DNA of 64,000 nt from Oscillospiraceae bacterium Marseille-Q3528 (GTDB taxonomy: Bacteria; Bacillota; Clostridia; Lachnospirales; Lachnospiraceae), in NCBI GenBank assembly GCA_018223385.1, contig JAGTTR010000014.1:43000-106999 (forward strand), written 5' to 3'. Each line of letters begins with the position of its first letter. Positions within the stretch are counted from its first letter, which is position 1. The translations under genes were made by a program, and so were the position numbers. This document shows, in pieces, positions 53,484 to 61,684 of this stretch. The notes below the pieces were generated by a model. The model worked only from the letters and a program-made list of their open reading frames with translations, had not been told where the DNA came from and ran no database searches.

Positions 53484-54530
53484 TCACTGCGTAATCTCAA
53501 ATTCTAACCGTCCTTCCGCGCCCGGCGCGATCTCATATTTTTCCAGAACGACCACCGGATTACCGTCCGCATTCATATAGAACGAAGTATCTGCCGTGAC
53601 ACCCTGCCACCGTTCCAGATCATAAGCGACACCTGTCTCTGCTGCAAGTGCCTCCGCCTGCTGCCGCACCTGCTCGGTTGCCAGCGCTGCATAATCCGCT
53701 CCCAGCACATCCTCCAGGGCGATCCATTTACCAGTGTGCATATCCAGAGTGTAATACCACAGTTCACTGTACGCACTGGTCCAGCTTTCGGTACCGGACA
53801 CCACCAGCGACAGATAATCCTCTGTCTGCGTCAGAATGTCATAGGACACCTGAATGCGGATGTCATGCGCTGCCCATTCCTCCTGGGTGCCGCCGGTTGC
53901 CAGAAACGCCTCTCTGTATTCTTCTGCCCGCGGCTGTGCCTCGGCGGCATATGCTTCACAAAACTCATAAATATCCTTGTTGACCAGATCGGTAACACCA
54001 TTCGTGTCTGCCGCGATGGTTTCCACCGAAGGGATCTCCACGGAAATCGCCAGATCCTCCGTCTTTGTCTCATAGGAACGGATCGTCAGCACTTTTGCCA
54101 GCACCCCCAGCACCGGCACCTGCTCCATGCCCTGAGCAAACGCCTGATTCGTATTCAGCCCCAGTGTAAAAAGAACTGCCAGACCGGCTGCCGCCGCTGT
54201 CCATCGTTTCCAGCCACTACGCTTCCTGCTGATATCCAAAATCTTTTCTTCAACAGCAGCTTCCCTCTGTACGTGATCACCCAGCGACTCTATTCCTGCA
54301 TTCCCCACATACAGGTTCTCATTTGCATTGCCTACTCGTCCAAGCTGTCCCGCTCCTATCACCGGGGCCTGTTGCTGCGCACCGTCCGTCACCGGCACAC
54401 TCCGCTTCTGCCCCATCTCCGCTGCTCTTCTGGCATCGGCTTTGGCAATCTCCTGCTGCACCCGGGCATGAAGCTCCGCCGGAATCGGAATTTCGTCATA
54501 TCGCTTTTTCGCATCTTCCATTCTCTTCAT
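53484..54530 (-). CDS. RsiV-like anti-sigma factor (DUF3298)
   Basis: A 348-aa single-pass membrane protein: cytoplasmic part 1-110 (contacting the sigma factor), helix about 115-132, and an extracytoplasmic part that resembles the DUF4163/DUF3298 pair of RsiV (SVEIPSVE..., LWYYTLDMHTGKWIALEDVLG, FYMNADGNPVVVLEKYEIAPGAEG). RsiV in Bacillus binds lysozyme and is then cleaved to free SigV. The ATG at 54530 overlaps the sigma stop as ATGA and has AGGAGGGGG upstream; a TTG at 54536 is an alternative. Confidence 0.83.
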   Translation of the reverse strand: MKRMEDAKKRYDEIPIPAELHARVQQEIAKADARRAAEMGQKRSVPVTDGAQQQAPVIGAGQLGRVGNANENLYVGNAGIESLGDHVQREAAVEEKILDISRKRSGWKRWTAAAAGLAVLFTLGLNTNQAFAQGMEQVPVLGVLAKVLTIRSYETKTEDLAISVEIPSVETIAADTNGVTDLVNKDIYEFCEAYAAEAQPRAEEYREAFLATGGTQEEWAAHDIRIQVSYDILTQTEDYLSLVVSGTESWTSAYSELWYYTLDMHTGKWIALEDVLGADYAALATEQVRQQAEALAAETGVAYDLERWQGVTADTSFYMNADGNPVVVLEKYEIAPGAEGRLEFEITQ

Positions 54531-55030
54531 ATACAATCCCCCTCCTGCATCTGCACTTTCAATTTTTTCAATCCCCGATATAATTTCGCTTTTACGGTGT
54601 TCAGATTCATTGTCAGAATCTCCGCAATCTCCTTCAACGACAACTCCTCAAAATATCGCAGGCGGATCACCTCCTGCTCCGTCCATTCCAGCCGATCCAG
54701 CTGCGCCATCAGATCCTCTTCCGGTGCTTCAAAGCCCGGTTCCTGATAGCTAGCCTCCGGCTGATCTTCCCCGGAAAGCACCTCCCGCTCCCGGGCTTTC
54801 AGCAGCTGCAGACTTTCATTGACCACAATGCGGTACATCCAGGTGCGGATGGCCCGCTGGTTGTTCAGATTCTGATAATTTTCCAGCGCTTTGCACACCG
54901 CATTCTGCACAATATCCAGCGCATCTTCCTGGTTGTGCGCGTAACTGAATGCCAGCCGGTAAAACTTGTCCTGATTTTCCACAATGTACGTCACCAGCAT
55001 TTCGTAAACATCCTGCTCGATGGAACTCAC
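54527..55030 (-). CDS. ECF sigma factor, SigV-like
   Basis: A 167-aa sigma70-family factor with regions 2 (DKFYRLAFSYAHNQEDALDIVQNAVCKAL) and 4 (WTEQEVIRLRYFEELSLKEIAEILTMNLNTVKAKLYRGLKKL). Coupled to the anti-sigma gene. The GTG at 55030 has no good ribosome site; the ATG at 55000, starting MLVTYIVENQ, has AGGA ten bases upstream and may be the real start. Likely responds to envelope stress. Confidence 0.88.
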   Translation of the reverse strand: MSSIEQDVYEMLVTYIVENQDKFYRLAFSYAHNQEDALDIVQNAVCKALENYQNLNNQRAIRTWMYRIVVNESLQLLKAREREVLSGEDQPEASYQEPGFEAPEEDLMAQLDRLEWTEQEVIRLRYFEELSLKEIAEILTMNLNTVKAKLYRGLKKLKVQMQEGDCI

Positions 55031-55055
55031 CTCTGTCTCTTATTTTGTCTTTATA

Positions 55056-55088
55056 TTATAGATGAAAAAGCAATCCCAAAAGTTGCAA
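55056..55088 (-). promoter_or_regulatory. Candidate ECF-type autoregulatory promoter
   Basis: Minus strand TTGCAAC (55082-55088) followed about 17 bp later by CATC and TATAAT. An AAC-containing -35 with a C-rich short -10 is the usual ECF pattern; exact specificity is not known. Confidence 0.4.
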
Positions 55089-55098
55089 CAACGTGAAG

Positions 55099-55140
55099 CA
55101 AAAAGACAGGCACAGTTTTCGCTGTCTCCTGTCTTTTCTT
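55099..55140. terminator. Terminator between the hybrid kinase and sigma genes
   Basis: AAGACAGG...CCTGTCTT with an inner ACAG/CTGT stem; followed by TTTTTGC on the minus strand, and by TTTTCTT on the plus strand. Confidence 0.78.
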
Positions 55141-55163
55141 AAAAATTCATATATTCTGATCTG

Positions 55164-57278
55164 TTATTTTTTCAGATCCCGGTTCATGCACTGCATGACC
55201 TTGGGCATGTTCAGCGGTTTGGACAGATGCTCGTTCATTCCCGCCTCTTTTGTATTTTTCACGTCCTCCGCAAACGCATTGGCTGTCATGGCCAGAATGG
55301 GCACAGCGGCAGCATCGGCCCGCTCCATGTCACGAATGAGACGGGTTGCCTCCAGTCCATCCATCACCGGCATCATGATATCCATGAGAATGAGATCAAT
55401 GCTTCCCTCCTCAGACCGTCTGAACGCCTCCACCGCTTCCTTGCCGTCCCGGACGGTGAGCAGCTGTGCGCCCCGCTTTCCGAGAAAATACTGCAGGATC
55501 TCCAGATTCAGCTCGTTGTCTTCCGCAATGAGAATGCGTTTTCCCTGCAATTCTCCCGCGCATGTATCGTCCACATCCGATGTTCCCGTATCCGGCTGTG
55601 ACTCCGATCCGGTTTCCGGGCAGATTTCCATGGGAATCTTAAATGTAAATATCGTACCTGCACCGGGCTCATTGCGCACATCCACCGTGCCGCCGATGAG
55701 CTCTGCCAGCTCCCGGGTCACCACCATGCTCAGACCCGTTTTCTGTATGATATCCTCCCGGCCGATCTCACTTCTCGTCAGCGGGGCAACGATCTCCTGC
55801 ATAAATTCCTTGTTGATCTCCCCGCCGCTGTCCCGCAGGATGAACGTATACATGGAATGAGAACTGTTGATGGGCGTCTCGATGATCCACCGCTCAATGG
55901 AACCGCCCTCCTGATTGTATTTGATACAGCAGTTGATCAGGTTCAGCCAGATGCGTTTCAGGTAATGCCCGTTGGCATACACCTTCGGATGCTTCACCTC
56001 TACCCGGCCCGGATGTACCACAAGTCCCTTGTGGAGTGCTTCCCCGAGAAAAACCTCCCGGCTGCTTTTCAGCAGTTCCAGCAGATCCGTGACTTCCCCG
56101 TGATAAAACGGATCGTTTTTCACAGACTGGCTCATATGTAAAATATCATCCACAAGGATTTCCAGCAGAAGCTCCGCGTTCTCCGCTTTGGTCAGCGTAT
56201 CCACCACCATCTCCCGGTCATCGGCATGGGTTTTCGCCATGGCCAGCAGCCCCTTGATGCCATTGACCGGCGTGCGGATATCATGGGAAATTCTTGTCAG
56301 AAACTCGGATTTCTCCAGGCTTTCCTGCCGCAGTCTGGCGATGACGGCTTCCAGCTCGCCCTCCCGGCTGCGCATCCGATGCATCCCGTCTGCCTTTGAC
56401 GCTCTGATCCGGTGTTCTTCGTTTATGTCCGTCAGCACACCCGTGATCCGGTATCCGCCATTTTCCTCCGGAAAACGGCATCCATATACCCGGAACCACC
56501 GATATTCTCCCCAGTCTGTCCGAAGCTCACACTCCAGTTCCAGAGACGGCTCCTTCTCCCGGGATGCAAGCAGGGCACAGAACTTCTCCCGGATCGTTTC
56601 TATTTCCTCCGGCCGCACCCGGCGCTTCCATTCCTCTTTTGTACGGGGCAGCTGATCCGCCTGTGGAATATCCAGCATGAGGCGCAGGCTATCGCCCACA
56701 CCGGACTTTACCAGCTTTCTGTCCTGATCAAAGACCGCCGTCCATACCCCGGTATGCAGTGCCCGATGCAGAACAGTCAGCTCCCGGCGTTCCTCTTTTT
56801 CAAACCGCTGCAGCAGCTCTTTTTTGATATTTTCTTCGTCTGCCAGGAAAATATCCACACGACGGATCGTCATCACCGCCGGTGATCCACAAGTGTCTCC
56901 CGGATTTTCCCCATGGGTTCCGGCGATCACCTGCATTTCATACATTTTCCTGCTGTTGCCATCACTGCCCCGATAGCGCACACGCACAGTGCCATCCGTC
57001 CGCAGCTGTCTGGTCAGTATCTTTTTGGAAATCAGTGCATCAAAAATCTTTCTGTCCTCCGGCCAGACTCTTCTCTGCACGTAGACTGCCAGTGCCTCCG
57101 AAAATTTTCCCTGCCCGGGGAAATCTGCCGTCCCGTCTGCATTTTCCTGCGGTTTCCTGTAATCACAGACATACGTATCTGCCGAAAGATCGATCTGGCA
57201 GAGGATCTCATATTCTCTGCACAGCGTTTCCAACACGTGTTGTTCCTGTCTCTGCGCTTCCTTTCCTTTTGGATTCAT
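55164..57278 (-). CDS. Hybrid sensor histidine kinase with receiver domain
   Basis: A 704-aa protein with no membrane span, so a soluble sensor. The ATG at 57278 has AAAGGA six bases upstream. The N-terminal 300 residues contain two PAS-like regions (the second ending RWFRVYGCRFPEENGGYRITGVLTDI), then a coiled coil, the H-box ISHDIRTPVNGIKGLL (His332), a kinase domain with a reduced N-box (NLINCCIKYN) and SGGEIN in place of the usual DxGxG, and a receiver (about 578-700) with phospho-acceptor Asp633 in LILMDIMMPVMDG. The altered ATP-site motifs may weaken kinase activity. Expression is under a c-di-GMP-I riboswitch, so it lies downstream of c-di-GMP signalling. Confidence 0.88.
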   Translation of the reverse strand: MNPKGKEAQRQEQHVLETLCREYEILCQIDLSADTYVCDYRKPQENADGTADFPGQGKFSEALAVYVQRRVWPEDRKIFDALISKKILTRQLRTDGTVRVRYRGSDGNSRKMYEMQVIAGTHGENPGDTCGSPAVMTIRRVDIFLADEENIKKELLQRFEKEERRELTVLHRALHTGVWTAVFDQDRKLVKSGVGDSLRLMLDIPQADQLPRTKEEWKRRVRPEEIETIREKFCALLASREKEPSLELECELRTDWGEYRWFRVYGCRFPEENGGYRITGVLTDINEEHRIRASKADGMHRMRSREGELEAVIARLRQESLEKSEFLTRISHDIRTPVNGIKGLLAMAKTHADDREMVVDTLTKAENAELLLEILVDDILHMSQSVKNDPFYHGEVTDLLELLKSSREVFLGEALHKGLVVHPGRVEVKHPKVYANGHYLKRIWLNLINCCIKYNQEGGSIERWIIETPINSSHSMYTFILRDSGGEINKEFMQEIVAPLTRSEIGREDIIQKTGLSMVVTRELAELIGGTVDVRNEPGAGTIFTFKIPMEICPETGSESQPDTGTSDVDDTCAGELQGKRILIAEDNELNLEILQYFLGKRGAQLLTVRDGKEAVEAFRRSEEGSIDLILMDIMMPVMDGLEATRLIRDMERADAAAVPILAMTANAFAEDVKNTKEAGMNEHLSKPLNMPKVMQCMNRDLKK

Positions 57279-57378
57279 ACTTCTTCCTTTCTTCACCGAC
57301 AGGTGTTTCCTGCCAAAGATCCGGCCATCCATGCAGCCGCAGCACAGCTTGCTTCGGACAATTTTGTTTCGTGGAAAC

Positions 57379-57412
57379 AAAAAGAGTACCGCGAACTTAC
57401 CACGATACTCTC
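57379..57412 (-). terminator. Expression-platform terminator of the c-di-GMP riboswitch
   Basis: Minus strand AGAGTATCGTG and CGCGGTACTCT (mismatched centre) followed by TTTTTG, directly after the aptamer and about 100 nt before the kinase start. Confidence 0.8.
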
Positions 57413-57421
57413 CTTATTGTA

Positions 57422-57497
57422 CGTGCAACTGGCTGCCATTTCACAGGCCCTGTAGCTTTGCGTCACAGCCTTTCGACTGCTTTGCCAGATCTATATT
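57422..57497 (-). ncRNA. Cyclic di-GMP-I (GEMM-I) riboswitch aptamer
   Basis: The minus strand has the conserved GGCAAA (57481-57486), a stem capped by GAAA (57465-57480), GACGCAAAGC (57455-57464), then ACAGGGCC and ATGGCAGCCAG, in the correct order and spacing for GEMM-I, including the GNRA tetraloop and its receptor. It sits between a strong promoter and an intrinsic terminator in front of the hybrid kinase gene. Whether c-di-GMP turns expression on or off cannot be read directly. Confidence 0.88.
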
Positions 57498-57526
57498 CCC
57501 ATTGTTTGTTCTCTTTAACCGCCTCT

Positions 57527-57555
57527 ATTCTACTCTTTGCATTTTCGGATGTCAA
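57527..57555 (-). promoter_or_regulatory. Promoter of the riboswitch-kinase transcript
   Basis: TTGACA (57550-57555) and TAGAAT (57527-57532), exactly 17 bp apart on the minus strand. Confidence 0.82.
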
Positions 57556-57631
57556 CCGCCCGACCGGTATTCTCCCGCCCTATTTCTTACGATTTTCTGA
57601 CGATTTCTTACGAAATTTAACGAAAATTTTC

Positions 57632-58603
57632 TCAGGCCAATGTGCTATGCAAAAAGGCTTCCACCTCATCCCTGGACGGAACCGCCGGAATACCGCCCCG
57701 CTTTCTGACGCACAGGCTTGCCACTGCATTTCCCGTTACCGCACAGTTTTTCTGCTCATCCCAGGTCATCTGCTCCAGCTCCTTCTCATAGGAAAGGAAA
57801 CGGCTTAAGAATCCGCCCCAGAAGGAATCCCCTGCGCCGGTGGTGTCCACCGCCTCGGTCCGAAAGGCCGGGATCATCTCCTGATGCGCCTTCGATACCA
57901 GCAGCACGCCATCGCCGCCCAGCGTGACAGCCACCAACTTCGGCCCCTGGGCGAGCAGCCGCAAAGCCGCCTTCTCATAGGTCGTCTCACCGGTCAGCAG
58001 CAGACTCTCCTCGTCCGACACCTTCATTACGTCCACCAGCGACACCACCGATTTCATGCCTTCTGCCGCTTCTTCCTGACTGCGCCACAGCGGCGGCCGA
58101 TAATTGGGATCATAGGAAATGAGCGCCCCTGCCGCTTTCGCCAGTCTGGCCGCTTCCCATGTCGCGCTCCGGGAAGGCTCGTCCGTCAGGGACAGGGAAC
58201 CGAAATGAAAAATCCGGCAGTCGGACAGCAGCTCCCGATCCAGCTCTTCCTTGCGCAGCTGGGTATCTGCCCCCGGTTTTCTCGCAAAAGAAAAATTCCT
58301 CTCTCCGTTCTCATTGATCTCTACAAACGCCAGCGTCGTAAACGTCGCCGGATCCTCCACCAGTGCCCGGGTATCAATGCCCTCTTTTTCCAGTGTCTTT
58401 TTCAGAAAAGCGCCGTGCATGTCCGTGCCCACCTTTCCGATAAATGCCGTGCGATATCCCATATGGCTGGCCGCCGTCAGCAGGTTGGCCGGCGCCCCGC
58501 CCGGATTCTGTTCAAACAGCTTCATGCCGTCCGCGCCTGTTCCCGCCTCGGTAAAATCGATGAGCAGTTCCCCCAATGCCACAATATCCATCTCTTTTTT
58601 CAC
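57632..58603 (-). CDS. PfkB-family fructokinase
   Basis: A 323-aa ribokinase-fold sugar kinase. IVALGELLIDFT at the start, NPGGAPANL (sugar site), and DTTGAGDSFWGGFL with the catalytic Asp. Similar to ScrK-type fructokinases; it should phosphorylate fructose to fructose 6-phosphate. Start is GTG with GGAGGG upstream. Single-gene unit; no sucrose or fructose transporter is adjacent. Confidence 0.87.
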   Translation of the reverse strand: MKKEMDIVALGELLIDFTEAGTGADGMKLFEQNPGGAPANLLTAASHMGYRTAFIGKVGTDMHGAFLKKTLEKEGIDTRALVEDPATFTTLAFVEINENGERNFSFARKPGADTQLRKEELDRELLSDCRIFHFGSLSLTDEPSRSATWEAARLAKAAGALISYDPNYRPPLWRSQEEAAEGMKSVVSLVDVMKVSDEESLLLTGETTYEKAALRLLAQGPKLVAVTLGGDGVLLVSKAHQEMIPAFRTEAVDTTGAGDSFWGGFLSRFLSYEKELEQMTWDEQKNCAVTGNAVASLCVRKRGGIPAVPSRDEVEAFLHSTLA

Positions 58604-58640
58604 CCTTGTACCCTCCGCAATTCACATTTTTTATAAAAAT

Positions 58641-58669
58641 ATTGTATGCCTTTCCGCTCTGGTTGTAAA
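58641..58669 (-). promoter_or_regulatory. Promoter of the fructokinase gene
   Basis: TTTACA (58664-58669) and TACAAT (58641-58646), 17 bp apart on the minus strand. Confidence 0.75.
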
Positions 58670-58704
58670 GGATTCCACCCATGAAAAATGAGCAAGATAT
58701 TGCA

Positions 58705-58740
58705 TGTCAGAGCAAAAAACATCCATTGTTTTCCCTGACA
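58705..58740. promoter_or_regulatory. 36-bp dyad in the divergent fructokinase / small-protein region
   Basis: TGTCAG, then AAAACA, and inverted TGTTTT, then CTGACA: an interrupted palindrome over the -35 (TTGTTT) of a weak plus promoter whose -10 is TACGCT at about 58748. Possible operator or RNA hairpin. Confidence 0.4.
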
Positions 58741-58795
58741 GAACATGCTACGCTGATTGCGAATGGGATACATTACAAACAGGAGGGAGAAACAT

Positions 58796-59035
58796 ATGAA
58801 ACTGCAGAACATCACAGATGTCAAAGGCTTTTTTGATGTGGTAAACGAGTGCAAAGGCACTGTAGAGCTGGTGACGGCAGACGGCGACGTCCTTAACCTG
58901 AAATCCAAACTCTGCCAGTTCGTTTCCATGTCCAGCATTTTCAACAATGAGGCATACATCAAAGAACTGGATCTGAAATTCTCTGAACCCGAGGATTTCC
59001 AGAAGATCATGTCTTTCCTCATGTACGGAAACTAA
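58796..59035 (+). CDS. Small cytoplasmic protein of unknown function
   Basis: A 79-aa protein with a strong AGGAGGGAG site before its ATG. It contains no membrane segment or metal motif; the sequence (KGTVELVTADGDVLNLKS, then SEPEDFQKIMSFLMYGN) suggests a small alpha/beta fold. I believe similar proteins occur in other Lachnospiraceae but cannot name a function. It has its own promoter region and terminator, so it is probably real. Confidence 0.75.
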   Translation: MKLQNITDVKGFFDVVNECKGTVELVTADGDVLNLKSKLCQFVSMSSIFNNEAYIKELDLKFSEPEDFQKIMSFLMYGN

Positions 59036-59048
59036 GCCACAGAACCAG

Positions 59049-59087
59049 AAAGACTGTCTTTTTTCTGTGAAAAATGACAGTCTTTTT
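59049..59087. terminator. Bidirectional terminator
   Basis: AAAGACTGTC and GACAGTCTTT form the stem, with T-runs on both strands; it separates the small-protein gene (plus) from the ABC exporter (minus). Confidence 0.85.
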
Positions 59088-59102
59088 TATTTTTCTGAAA
59101 TT

Positions 59103-59837
59103 CTACGCCCGCACGTCCCGTTTTTTCAAAAGGAACCACGCCAGCTGCAGAAATCCCACCGACCAGAGAACACAGCTTCCAAAAAACTGCCCGTATTTTC
59201 CATGCAGGACATCCGTGCCCTTGTTGGCGTTCATGCCGATCTGCATGAGGGCATAGGGCCAGAGCAGAGAAAGCCCCTTCACCCCCGCAAAGATCCCGCT
59301 GATCCCACCCAGCAGCCCCAGGAAAACGGGCACCGCAAAGCTGCGGATGACCATGGCCAGCAGCAGTTGGGCAGCAATGACCGCCAGCGCACCGAATGCG
59401 CCCCGCAGCAAAAACAGGGGCAGCGTCACCGGCGGCCAGCCCGGCAGATGGGCAAATCCTTTTCCGCACAGGACAAACAGCAGAAACACAAACCCGTGGG
59501 TCAGAAGGGCCAGCTTTGCCACCACCACAAATTTGGCCAGAAACAGATCCAGCGGCGGCACCGGACTTGCCATGATCAGATTCCAGTTGTGTCCCTGATG
59601 CTCCAGCCGCCACAGGTAGGCCGCATAGACAGCCACCATGGCCGGGAAGAAAAACATGGAATAGAACAGCGTGTGCTGCGTCCACAGGCTGTACCACCCG
59701 TCCTTCAAAATTTCCAGATTCTGTAAATAATTAAAGGTGCCGTACCCGGCCGAGATCACCGGCAGCAGGAAGAACATGGCCCAGATGGGGGACGCATGCA
59801 GCTTTTGATTCTCTGCAGCAATACATCGCTTCAGCAT
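59103..59837 (-). CDS. Lantibiotic/bacitracin-type ABC transporter permease (second)
   Basis: A 244-aa ABC-2 permease with six helices. ATG at 59837 with GGAGG ten bases upstream. The N-terminal CIAAENQKLHASPIW and SPVPPLDLFLAKF segments are typical of the MutG/SpaG/EpiG-like immunity permeases. Paired with the next gene; 5 bp gap. Confidence 0.82.
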   Translation of the reverse strand: MLKRCIAAENQKLHASPIWAMFFLLPVISAGYGTFNYLQNLEILKDGWYSLWTQHTLFYSMFFFPAMVAVYAAYLWRLEHQGHNWNLIMASPVPPLDLFLAKFVVVAKLALLTHGFVFLLFVLCGKGFAHLPGWPPVTLPLFLLRGAFGALAVIAAQLLLAMVIRSFAVPVFLGLLGGISGIFAGVKGLSLLWPYALMQIGMNANKGTDVLHGKYGQFFGSCVLWSVGFLQLAWFLLKKRDVRA

Positions 59838-59842
59838 CTTTT

Positions 59843-60595
59843 TCACACCTCCTGTCTCTGCACGCTGCGCCAGCATATATACAGCAGCAGTCCGCTGACG
59901 ACCACTGTAAATGCCAGCAGCCCCCAGTTGCATCCGCGAACGCCATAGGTAACCGTGTGGGTGGCCTCCTCCCAGTCCGCCACCTCATAGGCCCCCAGCG
60001 GGATGAAGTAGCCCCAGGGCACAAAATAGCTGACGATGGGCGGCAGAAAGGCGGAAAACAGGCCCAACAGAGCCCCCACGATCCCCACGCAGAGCGCCGG
60101 AAGGGAATTTCCGGCAAACAGCACGATGAGAAATGCCGAAAAGAACAGCATCAGATTCACAGCCAGCGTGCACACTGCCAGATACAAAAACTGGCCGCCG
60201 GGAAAGCTTTCCGTGTATCCGTGCAGGTTTCCCAGCAAGATCAGTGCCGCCATTTCCACAAAAGTAACAAGGAAAATTTCCAGGCCGCCAAACAACACCT
60301 TCCCCTCAAACAGGCTGCGGCGGCTCTGCAGCGTGTATAACAGCTTTTGCATATTTCCCCGGTTTTCCATATCCCACAGGCGGCTGGCCAGAACGGACAT
60401 CAAGACCGGAAGCATAATGGCATGGATGACTGGAACGCTGTAGAGCAGTTCACTATACCCGTTGGCCAGCTCCTCCGGACTCCCCTTGGACAGGCCGCCC
60501 ACCCACAGGACCAGAATGCAGGGTACCAGCAGACAGAGCAGCAGGTCATGACGGCGGCGGGCTTTCTGCAGTTCTGCGGCAAAAGATACTGCCAT
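59843..60595 (-). CDS. Lantibiotic/bacitracin-type ABC transporter permease (first)
   Basis: A 250-aa ABC-2 permease with six helices, MutE/SpaE-like. AELQKARRRHDLLLCLLVP and the helix-linker NMQKLLYTLQSRRSLFEGKVL fit the family. One base separates it from the ATPase gene stop. Confidence 0.82.
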   Translation of the reverse strand: MAVSFAAELQKARRRHDLLLCLLVPCILVLWVGGLSKGSPEELANGYSELLYSVPVIHAIMLPVLMSVLASRLWDMENRGNMQKLLYTLQSRRSLFEGKVLFGGLEIFLVTFVEMAALILLGNLHGYTESFPGGQFLYLAVCTLAVNLMLFFSAFLIVLFAGNSLPALCVGIVGALLGLFSAFLPPIVSYFVPWGYFIPLGAYEVADWEEATHTVTYGVRGCNWGLLAFTVVVSGLLLYICWRSVQRQEV

Positions 60596-60596
60596 G

Positions 60597-61523
60597 CTAC
60601 GCCACCTCCCCCTGTCGGTTTGTCAGACTTAGGAAAATTTCTTCCAGATTTTTTGTCTGGGGCATCACGCCCACCACACCGGCTCCGTTTTCCGATAATG
60701 CGCTGACAAGAGCCGCCAGCGGCTCATCCTCCAGCGGAGGCAGAAGAAGAAGATCCGGCTGCCGCATGCTGATCCGCGCTTTGATGCCCCGCCGTTTTAC
60801 TACTTCAACACTTTTCGACACATCCAGCACCCGCAGCAGGACGCCTCCTCTGCTGTGCCGCTGCAGCTCCTGCAGAGAACCCTCAAACAGCATTTTCCCA
60901 TGATCTAAAATGCCCACCTGGGAAACCATCTGCTCCATCTCCCCCAGCAGATGGCTGGAGATCAGCACGGTGGCGCCGGTGGTCTCCGGCATGGCTGCAA
61001 TGAGCTCCCGCATCTCCTGCATACCCGCCGGATCCAGACCGTTGGTGGGCTCATCCAGGATGAGCAGCTTCGGGCTGCCCAGCAGGGCCATGGCGATGCC
61101 CAGCCGCTGTTTCATGCCCAGGGAATACTGTCCCACCTTCCGGTTGGCATCGGCGGTCAGGTGCACGATCTCCAGCACCCGATCGATATCCTTCCGGGGT
61201 ACGTCCTTTAGTCTGGCAACAATGGAAAGATTTTCCCGGGCGGTCAGATGGAGATACCCGGAAGGAGATTCGATGAGGCTGCCCGTCTGCCGCAGCAGGG
61301 CAATGCGATTTTCTTCTTTTAACGGTTTTCCCAGCAGCTCCACGCTGCCGGCGGTGGGGTGCACCAGGCCCAGCAGCATCTTCATGGTGGTGGATTTTCC
61401 CGCCCCATTGGGGCCCAGAAAGCCGTAGACGCAGCCCTGGGGCACTGTCAGCCGGAGATGATCCACCACCGGGATCCCCGCATAGGTTTTACACAGATCG
61501 TGGGTCTTGATTACAGATTTCAT
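60597..61523 (-). CDS. BcrA-like ABC transporter ATP-binding protein
   Basis: A 308-aa ATPase. ATG at 61523 with AGGAG eight bases upstream; the in-frame GTG at 61532 would sit on that site. Walker A GPNGAGKST, signature YSLGMKQRLGIA, Walker B LLILDEPTNGLDP, H-loop SSHLL. C-terminal domain of about 90 residues. It resembles BcrA/SpaF/MutF, which expel cell-wall-acting peptides. No lantibiotic structural genes are nearby, so self-protection against foreign peptides is likely. Confidence 0.9.
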   Translation of the reverse strand: MKSVIKTHDLCKTYAGIPVVDHLRLTVPQGCVYGFLGPNGAGKSTTMKMLLGLVHPTAGSVELLGKPLKEENRIALLRQTGSLIESPSGYLHLTARENLSIVARLKDVPRKDIDRVLEIVHLTADANRKVGQYSLGMKQRLGIAMALLGSPKLLILDEPTNGLDPAGMQEMRELIAAMPETTGATVLISSHLLGEMEQMVSQVGILDHGKMLFEGSLQELQRHSRGGVLLRVLDVSKSVEVVKRRGIKARISMRQPDLLLLPPLEDEPLAALVSALSENGAGVVGVMPQTKNLEEIFLSLTNRQGEVA

Positions 61524-61575
61524 ATCCGTCACTCCTCTCTCGTTTTTCAGAACGATTTCAGCTTACACCCCGCGC

Positions 61576-61614
61576 CTTAATCTCACGAAAATCCCACCTT
61601 AATTTCCCCTTAAA
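61576..61614. promoter_or_regulatory. Candidate response-regulator binding repeats
   Basis: CTTAAT at 61576 and 61598 and CTTAAA at 61609: direct repeats at 22 and 11 bp, in phase on one DNA face, between the divergent ABC and regulator genes. OmpR-type regulators bind such repeats. Confidence 0.5.
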
Positions 61615-61684
61615 TTTTCGCCGTTTTCGGATGCCGGAGAGAAAAGTATGCTATAGTAAAACAAAAAACCGGAGGTACCTGTCA

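Noticed and set aside
53736-54746. Long plus-strand frame opposite the RsiV-like gene
   Set aside because: Its translation is Cys/His/Arg-rich without family features, and the minus-strand gene has clear motifs and coupling.
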